Shown here: piece by piece, positions 35,646 to 42,465 of the stretch | Layout of the letters: the number at the start of each line of letters is the position of its first letter | Position numbering within the stretch: position 1 is the stretch's first letter | From: Streptomyces cavernae | GTDB lineage: Bacteria; Actinomycetota; Actinomycetes; Streptomycetales; Streptomycetaceae | Reading direction: 5' to 3' | DNA length: 64,000 nt | Assembly (NCBI RefSeq): GCF_004023625.1 | Contig: NZ_RPDJ01000023.1 | Span: 1 to 64,000 of the forward strand | Notes under the pieces: model-generated | Seen by the model: only the letters and a program-made list of their open reading frames with translations | Database searches by the model: none | Told to the model about the DNA's origin: nothing | Program-made: the position numbers and the translations under genes

Positions 35646-37115
35646 ATGAGGGAACGGGTGCCAGGGGCAACAGGGGACAGCGGAACGGAGGCGTTCGCGC
35701 GGCTGCTGCGGGAGCTCAAGGACCGCTCGGGACTGAGCTACGGGGCGCTCGGCAAGCGGCTGCACATGAGCACGTCGACGCTGCACCGCTACTGCAACGG
35801 CACAGCCGTTCCCACCGAGTACGCACCGGTGGAGCGCCTTGCAAGGGTGTGCCGGGCAACGCCGCAGGAACTGGTGGAGTTGCACCGGCGCTGGATCCTG
35901 GCGGACGCGGCTCGAGGGAGCAGGACGGACCAGGCTTCGGCGACGGCTTCGGTGCAGGGGGCCGGTTCGGCTGACGCTCCTGATGGCCCTGATGTGCCTG
36001 ATGCGGCAGTTGCGGATGCTGAGGCCGCTGGCGCCTCTGGTGCCGCTGCTGAGAGGGATGCCAGGGACGCTGAGGCGGCTGCTGCAGCTGAGGCGGCGGA
36101 AACGGTCCATACGGTGGATCCGGGGTCGCCGGCATCGCCCGGGCGGGGCGAGGGCGAGAACGGTGAGCTGGTTGTCGTCGGCGTGCCGGGCGAGCCAACA
36201 CCGTCACGGCGTCGCCGTACCGTGCTGATCGCCTCCGTCGCGGTGGTCGCCGTGCTGGGAGCCGTCGTACTCACCGTCAGTCCGTTCGGCGGAAAGGACA
36301 CGGGCGACCGACAGGCGGCCGGTGGCACACCCACGATCACCGGCACGGTGGACGCCGGGAAGCCGTCCGCCTCCCCTTCCTCGAGCGCGCGGGGGCGCAA
36401 GCCGCCCGCATCGGCCTCCTCCGCCGACCCCACCCGGTCCGAGGGCGCCGGGTCCGGCACTTCGAAGGACGGCGGCAAGCAGGGCGGGGACCAGCGGTCC
36501 GACGACAGCGAAAACGGCGCCGCCCCGCTCACTGTCCGCACCCGCCCCTACGTCTACGACAACCCGTGCAGCCAGCACTTCCTCGTCAACAGCGAACCCG
36601 AGCAGGTCGGCCCGCCGGCGAACGAGCAGGACGCCCCGCGCTGGGCCGCCGCGTACGGGGCGGTGTCCTCGGGCACACAGGAGATCGCCCTCACGGTCCA
36701 GGGCACCGGCGAGGAAACCGTCGTACTGGAGGCGTTGCACATACGCGTCCTCACCAAGGGCGCGCCACTCGCCTGGAACGACTACGCGATGGGCGTCGGC
36801 TGCGGCGGTGGCGTCGAGACCAAGTCGTTCGACATCGACCTCGACAACGGCAGTCCCACGGTCACCGTCAAGGGAGGTCAGCGCGACTTCCCGTACAAGG
36901 TCAGCGAGTCCGACCCGGAGGTCTTCTACGTCACCGCCCGCACGAAGGCCAACGACGTTCGCTGGGACCTCACCCTGGACTGGTCCAGCGGCAGCCGCCG
37001 CGGCACGATCCGCATCGACAACGACGGCACCCCGTTCCGCACCAGTGCGAACGTCAACCGCCCGGGCTACGACTACCCGCTGGGCGGCAGCGAGTGGATC
37101 GAACGGATCGGCTGA
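35646..37115 (+). CDS. XRE-type helix-turn-helix protein with transmembrane and extracellular domain
   Basis: A 489-residue protein. The N-terminal helix-turn-helix (about 15-80) reads LLRELKDRSGLSYGALGKRLHMSTSTLHRYCNG; then an Ala/Glu-rich linker, one membrane helix near 195-215 (VLIASVAVVAVLGAVVL), a Ser/Pro/Lys stalk and a Cys-containing outer domain (YDNPCSQHFLVN, MGVGCGGGVET). This cytoplasmic-HTH/outer-sensor layout is frequent in Streptomyces and suggests signal transduction or DNA tethering at the membrane, but no member's role is certain. It shares its plan with the protein at 63150. It is divergent from the DUF4232 lipoprotein. Confidence 0.85.
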   Translation: MRERVPGATGDSGTEAFARLLRELKDRSGLSYGALGKRLHMSTSTLHRYCNGTAVPTEYAPVERLARVCRATPQELVELHRRWILADAARGSRTDQASATASVQGAGSADAPDGPDVPDAAVADAEAAGASGAAAERDARDAEAAAAAEAAETVHTVDPGSPASPGRGEGENGELVVVGVPGEPTPSRRRRTVLIASVAVVAVLGAVVLTVSPFGGKDTGDRQAAGGTPTITGTVDAGKPSASPSSSARGRKPPASASSADPTRSEGAGSGTSKDGGKQGGDQRSDDSENGAAPLTVRTRPYVYDNPCSQHFLVNSEPEQVGPPANEQDAPRWAAAYGAVSSGTQEIALTVQGTGEETVVLEALHIRVLTKGAPLAWNDYAMGVGCGGGVETKSFDIDLDNGSPTVTVKGGQRDFPYKVSESDPEVFYVTARTKANDVRWDLTLDWSSGSRRGTIRIDNDGTPFRTSANVNRPGYDYPLGGSEWIERIG

Positions 37116-37194
37116 CAGCTCGCGTTCCTATGTCTGGACGAACGCGTCGGCCTCGCACTTCTTGACAGGCACGGGACACGGGGGGGGCGCGCGT

Positions 37195-37380
37195 AACTCC
37201 GAACTGCGGGAGCTGCGGCTCAGGTCCGCGCGTCAGGCACTGGACACGGCGAACACCGCCCTCAGCGCGTTCCAGGCCGGCCACGGGACGAAGGTCCCGG
37301 TGGGCGAGGTCGTCTTCCTGCCGGAGCTGCCCGTACGACTGGACAAGGTGACCGTGCGTGCGGGGGACGCCCCGGCCTGG
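37195..37380 (+). pseudogene. Fragment of a MacA/HlyD-like adaptor
   Basis: The plus strand reads ARQALDTANTALSAFQAGHG, then VGEVVFLPELPVRLDKVTVR. This lines up with AQQQLDAANAALSAFRAGYG and AGEVVFLPELPARLDKVSVK in the adaptor at 16298-17821. Only about 60 codons of the hairpin/lipoyl junction remain; there is no start, no PG-binding part and no transporter gene alongside. It is a remnant of a second adaptor gene rather than a copy of the local one, since many synonymous bases differ. Confidence 0.7.
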
Positions 37381-37535
37381 GGGGAGGGCGACCAGAACGC
37401 CCAACACCGTTCGGAGCGTTCGGCTGAGCATGCGTCCTGGCAACAGGACTCACTCCCGCTCAGTCTTCAGCAACGGTAGCCTGACCGTACCGAGAGCTTT
37501 TCGCGCAGCGCGACCGGCGGTGCCGTTCCCGGCGA

Positions 37536-38084
37536 GTGACGAAACGGGCGGTCGTCCAACGGCTCCCGGGACGGGACCGCACGATGGAACCCAGAACGCC
37601 GGCGGAAAGTGCGTCCGCGGCCGACGCGCACACATACCTGACGTACCGTATGCCCCTGCCCCGCCTGACCCTCACCCCGGGCGTCGGCCACGGCCCGCTG
37701 CACGGGGCCTGGTGGCCGCGGTGCGACGCGCTGGAACTCGAACTGCCCTCGCTCCTGGGCTCGTTGGGCCCCGGCTGGGGCTCCCCGATGCGGGTCACCG
37801 TGGACCCCGCCGACTGGCCCGACGCCCCGAACACGGTCATGGCACCCGGTCGGGTGATCGCCGTGGAACCGGCCGGGCCCGGAAGCGAGGCACACCTCCT
37901 CACCGTGGACTGCGCCGGCGTGGGACGCTGGGTGCTTCTGGTCGTCCCGCCCGAGGAGACCGCCGGAAACGCCGCGCGGCTACTGGCCGCCGCCGCCGAC
38001 CCCGAGAACCCGCTGACCGCCGCACGGATGCTGACGCTCTCCGAAACCGGTCCCCTCGTAGGCACGGACGGTGACGCGGAATGA
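37536..38084 (+). CDS. DUF5994 family protein
   Basis: A 182-residue soluble protein with the family's landmarks: LPRLTLTP, LHGAWWPRCDALELELPSLL, RVTVDPADWPDAP, GRWVLLVVPPEETAG and a terminal AARLLAAAADPENPLTAARML. I recognise these from actinobacterial DUF5994 proteins, whose function is unknown. The start is uncertain: GTG 37536 gives the full length, ATG 37584 (MEPRTPAE) gives 166 residues; neither has a strong ribosome site. Confidence 0.8.
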   Translation: MTKRAVVQRLPGRDRTMEPRTPAESASAADAHTYLTYRMPLPRLTLTPGVGHGPLHGAWWPRCDALELELPSLLGSLGPGWGSPMRVTVDPADWPDAPNTVMAPGRVIAVEPAGPGSEAHLLTVDCAGVGRWVLLVVPPEETAGNAARLLAAAADPENPLTAARMLTLSETGPLVGTDGDAE

Positions 38085-38596
38085 GGCACGCGATGCCTCG
38101 GGAGTCCACGGCCGGGACGGCTGCCGGGACGGCCGACCGGTCTCACCTGCCATCCAGCGTGCACCGTTGACCGCTCATCAGTAAGCGCGCGTGCTCTTCG
38201 ACGAGTGCCGTTGTGCCGTAGTGCTGTGGTGCCGTTGTGCCGCGGCGCGGCATTCGTGCCGTAGTGCTTGCTGCATCGTCACCGCGCACGGCGAACCGGA
38301 CACGCAGCCGTGACGCCGCTGGTCCACGCCCCGGTCGAGGCCCGTGCGGCGGCCCGTTCGGGCGCGGCCGTCGTGGGCCTGGCGGGCAGGACGCGCTCGG
38401 CAGCGTCACCGGTGGCCGACGACGACGTACGGCGGCTCGCCGGGCAGGGCCCGGCGGAAATCTGCCCCGGCGACGGCACATGTCCGCGTCTGTCGGAGTT
38501 AGGGTTGGGCGGACGGGGCAGACGGTGCTTGATCCTTCACAACGCGGGTGCCACGCACGCCCGGGTCCCTCGCCGCGTCCTCGAAACGAAGGTGCT
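38085..38596. other. 512-bp intergenic region with a degenerate simple repeat
   Basis: At 38205-38270 the words GTGCCGT and GTGC alternate about eight times (GTGCCGTTGTGCCGTAGTGC and so on). The rest shows open frames on both strands but nothing resembling a protein. The promoter of the MerR gene should lie near the right end. No tRNA or other RNA gene was seen. Confidence 0.5.
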
Positions 38597-38932
38597 ATGC
38601 CCGCTGAGAACGCCCTCGCCGACAACCTCGACGACGACGACTATCCCGCCTACACCATGGGGCGGGCCGCCGACGTTCTCGGTACCACCCCTGCCTTCCT
38701 CCGGGCCGTCGGCGAAGCCGGGCTGATCACTCCGTTGCGCTCGGAAGGCGGCCACCGCCGGTACTCCCGCCGCCAGTTGCGCATCGCCGCCCGCGCCCGT
38801 GAGCTGGTCGACCAGGGCACCCCCATCGAGGCCGCGTGCCGCATCATCTCCCTCGAGGACCAGCTCGACGACGCCGTGCGGCTGAACCGGGAAATGTGCC
38901 GGAAGCTGGACGAGCAGGGTACGGATACCTAG
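38597..38932 (+). CDS. MerR-family transcriptional regulator
   Basis: A 111-residue regulator with a MerR winged helix (about 18-85): YTMGRAADVLGTTPAFLRAV, GLITPLRSEGGHRRYS and ELVDQGTPIEAACRIISLEDQL. The C-terminal tail is short, with no effector-binding domain, as in HspR-like members. It lies 230 bp upstream of the cold-shock gene, an arrangement I recall in other Streptomyces, so it may regulate that cluster. ATG 38597 with GAAGG upstream. Confidence 0.88.
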   Translation: MPAENALADNLDDDDYPAYTMGRAADVLGTTPAFLRAVGEAGLITPLRSEGGHRRYSRRQLRIAARARELVDQGTPIEAACRIISLEDQLDDAVRLNREMCRKLDEQGTDT

Positions 38933-39162
38933 TCTCGCCAGTACAGAAATGCAGACCCCAGCGGGATGAGAATTACCGGGCGATCCCCAAAGCGTTTGGC
39001 CGCTTCCGCCCGACCTGTGTTAACGTGATAGCAGTTGCAGTTTTGGTTACCAGAGATTCGTTTCTTTGCAGGCTTTCCGGATCTTTCCGGAGGGGTGATC
39101 ATCGCGGCGACTCGGGTCCGTAAAAATGCGGAGCCCGGCACTGCCCCCCAAGGGAGATTCAT
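38933..39162 (+). promoter_or_regulatory. Upstream region and long leader of the cold-shock gene
   Basis: This 230-bp interval is clearly AT-richer than its surroundings (around 38990-39060: GTTAACGTGATAGCAG, TTGCAGTTTTGGTTACC). It contains the promoter and probably a long untranslated leader of cspA, as is usual for cold-shock genes whose leader RNA folds with temperature. A short hairpin is possible at TTTCCGGATCTTTCCGGA (39074-39091). AAGGGAG precedes the ATG. The promoter hexamers were not assigned. Confidence 0.5.
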
Positions 39163-39366
39163 ATGGCATCTGGCACCGTGAAGTGGTTCAACGCGGAAAA
39201 GGGCTTCGGTTTCATCGAGCAGGACGGCGGCGGCGCTGACGTGTTCGCCCACTACTCGAACATCGCAACCAGCGGCTTCCGCGAGCTTCAGGAAGGCCAG
39301 AAGGTTACCTTCGACGTCACCCAGGGCCAGAGGGGCCCGCAGGCGGAGAACATCATTCCCGCCTGA
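39163..39366 (+). CDS. cspA: Cold-shock protein, CspA family
   Basis: A 67-residue single-domain RNA/DNA-binding protein, the normal CspA length. It has the two nucleic-acid-binding motifs KGFGFI (RNP1) and DVFAHY (RNP2; here VFAHYSNI). The start MASGTVKWFNAEKG is canonical, with AAGGGAG seven bases before the ATG. It acts as an RNA chaperone in the cytoplasm. A terminator follows directly, but the DEAD-box helicase, CBS and SCO5918-like genes continue in the same direction, as in the SCO5921-5918 region of S. coelicolor as I recall it. The specific paralogue is not certain. Confidence 0.95.
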   Translation: MASGTVKWFNAEKGFGFIEQDGGGADVFAHYSNIATSGFRELQEGQKVTFDVTQGQRGPQAENIIPA

Positions 39367-39384
39367 TATTGACGCGAACATGTG

Positions 39385-39419
39385 GCTGGGGCCCGCGCTC
39401 TTGGGGTGCGGGTCCCAGC
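39385..39419 (+). terminator. Terminator/attenuator after cspA
   Basis: GCTGGGGCCCGC (39385-39396) pairs with GCGGGTCCCAGC (39408-39419), one G-T type mismatch, 11-base loop, 18 bp after the stop. It probably separates the abundant cspA message from the helicase gene. Confidence 0.75.
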
Positions 39420-39615
39420 TCATTGCTTCCCCCACTCTTTCCGCTCTCTCGCCCCTCCCTGACCTGTCGGATTCACCGGATCCTTGACAGCTCGGGCTCC
39501 GGTATCGAGAGGGCTGGCTTTTGGCATTTTTCTTCGGCTCATTCTTGTGAATCCCCGTGCGGCTGCCCGCCGCTGGCCGGAATTCCTCGATACGCCGCAT
39601 CGAGGAAGGTTCCCC

Positions 39616-41151
39616 ATGAACCGCACCCGCCGCACCGGCGGCAATTCCGGCCGCTTCCGCGCGGACAGGAACTCCGAGCACTCGACAGGCTCCGCTCGCG
39701 GCAGCCGCTTCCGTACGCAGGGGGCGAGCCGGCAAGGGTCTCGTCCGGGCACCGGGCGCAAGAGCGGCCAGGGAGTACGCTCCAGCACCCGCCGGCAGGA
39801 GTTCGCCCTGCCGGTCACTCTCACCGAACCGCTGCCGGCTGTCGAGACGTTCGCCGAACTGGACATGCCCGCACGTCTGCTGGCCGCGCTCAGCGCCGAG
39901 GGCGTGACCGTGCCCTTCCAGATCCAGGCGGCCACGCTGCCGAACGCGCTGGCCGGCCGGGACGTCCTGGGCCGGGGGCGCACCGGGTCGGGCAAGACGC
40001 TCGCCTTCGGGCTGGCTCTGCTGGCCCGCCTGGACGGACAGCGGGCCCAGCCCCGGCAGCCCCTCGCCCTCGTCCTCGTACCCACCAGGGAACTGGCCCA
40101 GCAGGTGACCGACGCGCTCACCCCCTACGCCCGCGCCCTGCGGTTGCGGCTCGCCACCGTGGTGGGCGGCATGTCGATCGGCCGTCAGGCGAGCGCGCTG
40201 CGCGGCGGCGCCGAGGTCGTCGTCGCGACGCCCGGCCGCCTCAAGGACCTCATCGAGCGGGGCGACTGCCGGCTGGACCAGGTCGCCGTCACCGTTCTGG
40301 ACGAGGCCGACCAGATGGCCGACATGGGCTTCATGCCGCAGGTGACCGCTCTGCTCGACCAGGTGCCCTCCGGCGGGCAGCGGTTGCTGTTCTCGGCCAC
40401 CCTGGACCGGAACATCGACCTCCTGGTGCGCCGTTACCTCCACGACCCCGTGGTGCACTCGGTCGACCCGTCAGCGGGAGCCGTCTCCACCATGGAGCAC
40501 CATCTGCTGCACGTGCAGGACACCGACAAGCACACCGCCGCGACCGAGATCGCCGCCCGCGACGGGCGAGTGATCATGTTCATGGACACCAAGCACGCGG
40601 TGGACCGGCTGGCCAGGCACCTGCTGTCCGTCGGTGTGCGTGCCTCGGCCCTGCACGGCGGCAAGTCGCAGCCGCAGCGCAACCGGACGCTCGCGCAGTT
40701 CAAGGACGGCCACGTCACCGTCCTGGTGGCCACCAACGTCGCCGCCCGCGGAATCCACGTCGACCACCTCGACCTCGTCGTCAACGTCGACCCGCCCGGC
40801 GACCACAAGGACTACCTGCACCGCGGCGGCCGCACCGCCCGCGCCGGCGAGTCCGGCACCGTCGTCACCCTGGTCCTGCCGCACCAGCGGCGCGCGATGG
40901 ACCGTCTGATGGCCGACGCCGGCATCACTCCGCATACTGTCCGGATCCGACCGGGCGAAACCGAGTTGCATCGCCTAACCGGCGCCCGGACCCCCTCTGG
41001 GGTGCCCGTGACCGTCACCCCGCCGGCCGCCGAACGAAGCGAGAGCAGGGGATCCGCCGACCGGAGTCGCAGGCGCCGGGCCGCCGGCCGCGGCGGGAGC
41101 GGTCGGACCGCCGCCCGAGCCCGTCGCTCCGCCCCGAAGAACAACCCGTAA
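39616..41151 (+). CDS. DEAD-box RNA helicase
   Basis: A 511-residue helicase. A basic Arg/Ser/Gly N-terminus (about 1-60) is followed by a RecA core with Q-motif VPFQIQAATLP, motif I RTGSGKT, Ia PTRELAQQ, II DEAD, III SAT, and C-core motifs V (ATNVAARGIHVDHLD) and VI (HRGGRTARAG). A basic tail follows. It should unwind structured RNA, most likely at low temperature given its place after cspA. ATG 39616 with GAGGAAGG upstream; 44 upstream in-frame codons are rejected. Confidence 0.94.
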   Translation: MNRTRRTGGNSGRFRADRNSEHSTGSARGSRFRTQGASRQGSRPGTGRKSGQGVRSSTRRQEFALPVTLTEPLPAVETFAELDMPARLLAALSAEGVTVPFQIQAATLPNALAGRDVLGRGRTGSGKTLAFGLALLARLDGQRAQPRQPLALVLVPTRELAQQVTDALTPYARALRLRLATVVGGMSIGRQASALRGGAEVVVATPGRLKDLIERGDCRLDQVAVTVLDEADQMADMGFMPQVTALLDQVPSGGQRLLFSATLDRNIDLLVRRYLHDPVVHSVDPSAGAVSTMEHHLLHVQDTDKHTAATEIAARDGRVIMFMDTKHAVDRLARHLLSVGVRASALHGGKSQPQRNRTLAQFKDGHVTVLVATNVAARGIHVDHLDLVVNVDPPGDHKDYLHRGGRTARAGESGTVVTLVLPHQRRAMDRLMADAGITPHTVRIRPGETELHRLTGARTPSGVPVTVTPPAAERSESRGSADRSRRRRAAGRGGSGRTAARARRSAPKNNP

Positions 41152-41228
41152 CCCAGACAGCGGACTCGCTCCCGCCAATCGGGGCGACCTTCACTCGTCC
41201 TGCCCGCCCCGACGAAGAGGAGAAGCCA

Positions 41229-41636
41229 TTGACGCCGATTGCGCCGTGCGCACGGCAGGCCGACAGCCCCGACGGCACAGGTCTGACCGCCCGCGACGCC
41301 ATGCACGCTCCCGGGCCACAGGTGGACGACCACATGTCCGTCGACGTGGCCCGTTCCGTGCTCATCGGTGCCCGGGTCCCGCACCTGCTCCTCCAGGACG
41401 AGGACGGGCGGTGCACGGGCCTGGTCACCCGGGCCCAGCTCGCCGCGCACCGCGGCGGCTCGTGGTACAGCGATCGGACGCGACTGCGGGACATCCCGCT
41501 GGACCGCGGACCGTTCACCTCGTCCGGGGTCGAACTCAGCGAGGCGGAAGCCGCCATGCGGGTCCGGGCGCTGGACGTTTCCCCCGTGATCGACGAGCAC
41601 GGTTACGCCCTGGGCATCCTCGCCCTCACTTACTGA
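41229..41636 (+). CDS. CBS-domain protein
   Basis: A 135-residue protein comprising one CBS pair: LTARDAMHAPGPQVDDHMSV, VPHLLLQDEDGRCTGLVTRAQL and ALDVSPVIDEHGYALGILAL. CBS pairs bind adenosine nucleotides and act as regulatory modules. The start is TTG 41229-41231, chosen because GAGGAGAA lies just before it and no ATG/GTG fits; a start at MHAPGPQ would be shorter. It follows the helicase by 77 bp in the cold-shock cluster. Confidence 0.85.
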   Translation: MTPIAPCARQADSPDGTGLTARDAMHAPGPQVDDHMSVDVARSVLIGARVPHLLLQDEDGRCTGLVTRAQLAAHRGGSWYSDRTRLRDIPLDRGPFTSSGVELSEAEAAMRVRALDVSPVIDEHGYALGILALTY

Positions 41637-41692
41637 CCGCCGTAGCGGAGCCGGCTTCTCCGGTGTTCTTCCCCATCCCTGTGGAGGCATCC

Positions 41693-41980
41693 ATGCGCTG
41701 TGTCATCGCCCGTTTCCCCTTCGACCTCATCAAGAGCGAGGTCGAGCAGCAGATGAGCGGCATCACGCCCGAACCTGTCACCGGCGTGTCCGTGACCATC
41801 GGCCGCCGCGTCTACTCCGTCATGCAGGTAGGCGAAGTGATCACCCGGCAAAATCGCCGCGACTTCACCACGGGTGAGATGCGCCGGGCACTGACCCGAC
41901 TCGGCTTCACCTGCCACGACGCGCGCCCGGTCGCACCGGCCGGGGACTGGCGAGGCGACGGGAGTGCGCTCGGCTGGTGA
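41693..41980 (+). CDS. SCO5918-family protein
   Basis: A 95-residue soluble protein, MRCVIARFPFDL, PEPVTGVSVTIGRRVYSVMQ, GEVITRQNRRDFTTGEMRRAL, TRLGFTCHDAR. It matches the short SCO5918 family as I recall it, which in Streptomyces follows the cspA/DEAD/CBS genes. Function unknown. ATG 41693 with GGAGG before it. A GC-rich inverted repeat (CAGGTGG...CCACCTG near 42000-42024) follows and may end the transcript. Confidence 0.85.
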   Translation: MRCVIARFPFDLIKSEVEQQMSGITPEPVTGVSVTIGRRVYSVMQVGEVITRQNRRDFTTGEMRRALTRLGFTCHDARPVAPAGDWRGDGSALGW

Positions 41981-42222
41981 CGCTTCCGCGGGCGACGGCA
42001 GGTGGAGGATCCGCCTGCCACCTGGCTTGTCGAGCTGGTCGGACCCGTGAACCGCCGCTGACTCCTTGCCCTCCGCGTGCCGTGAGAGGGAACGAGGGTC
42101 CGTGACGTGCGTACGGCCCACCTCCGCCATCAGGAGGGGGCGCGTCTTCGCGGGTCAGCGCCCGACTACCGGCCCGAGCGCCGTCGCTCCCCGAGCGGAC
42201 GGCGCGAGTTGCGTCCTCGTCC

Positions 42223-42263
42223 CCCGCTCCATGTGAAACCCCCAGGTCAGGGACCCGGGGGTT
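42223..42263 (+). repeat. 41-bp direct repeat, copy 2: tRNA 3' end plus terminator (possible att site)
   Basis: Exact copy of 13537-13577 in the same orientation. Upstream, GCGCGAGTT followed by CCTCGTC resembles a worn T-arm of the same tRNA-Gly (compare GCGCGAGTTCGATTCTCGTC in copy 1), so this is also a truncated tRNA end. Downstream the two copies stay loosely similar for about ten bases (GTTCTTTGTTG versus GTTTTTGTGTTG) and then diverge. Confidence 0.75.
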
Positions 42264-42284
42264 TTTGTGTTGTACGGGCTCCCG

Positions 42285-42299
42285 ATTGAAACGTTCAAT
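42285..42299. promoter_or_regulatory. Possible upstream LacI-type operator
   Basis: ATTGAA-ACG-TTCAAT, a perfect 6-bp inverted repeat with a 3-base centre. It resembles LacI/GalR-family half sites (TGAAACGTT). It lies 95 bp upstream of the -35 of the rhamnosidase promoter and about 140 bp from the downstream palindrome, a spacing at which looping is conceivable. Inferred role. Confidence 0.4.
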
Positions 42300-42379
42300 C
42301 CTCTCGGTCCCACTGCGCATCCCGACTTGGCGCCGGCTGATCACGGATCAGGGCCGTCAGGAATTACCGTGCACAACGA

Positions 42380-42408
42380 TTGACCCTCGCGTCGCACGGC
42401 CTTAGGTT
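42380..42408 (+). promoter_or_regulatory. HrdB-type promoter of the GH78 gene
   Basis: TTGACC (42380-42385), 17-base spacer, TAGGTT (42403-42408). This matches the vegetative Streptomyces consensus TTGACN-N17/18-TAGPuPuT well. The predicted transcript would start near 42415, about 50 bases before the GTG. Confidence 0.65.
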
Positions 42409-42426
42409 ACCCACGCCTCTCCTATT

Positions 42427-42438
42427 TGAATCGATTCA
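42427..42438. promoter_or_regulatory. LacI-type operator overlapping the GH78 leader
   Basis: TGAATCGATTCA is a perfect 12-bp palindrome with the central CG typical of LacI-family operators. It sits just downstream of the predicted transcription start, where a bound repressor would block elongation. Induction by rhamnose or rhamnosides would be expected. No LacI gene is in the window. Confidence 0.6.
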
Positions 42439-42465
42439 TCCATTCCGTGCGAGTGAGGAGTCGTA

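Larger units (their letters stand above)
41981..42465. other. 485-bp region: repeat copy 2, promoter and operators of the rhamnosidase gene
   Basis: From left to right: a terminator-like inverted repeat near 42000-42024, unremarkable sequence to 42200, the second 41-bp tRNA-end repeat (42223-42263), the 15-bp near-palindrome at 42285-42299, a HrdB-type promoter (42380-42408) and a 12-bp palindrome (42427-42438). No protein gene was seen. Confidence 0.6.
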
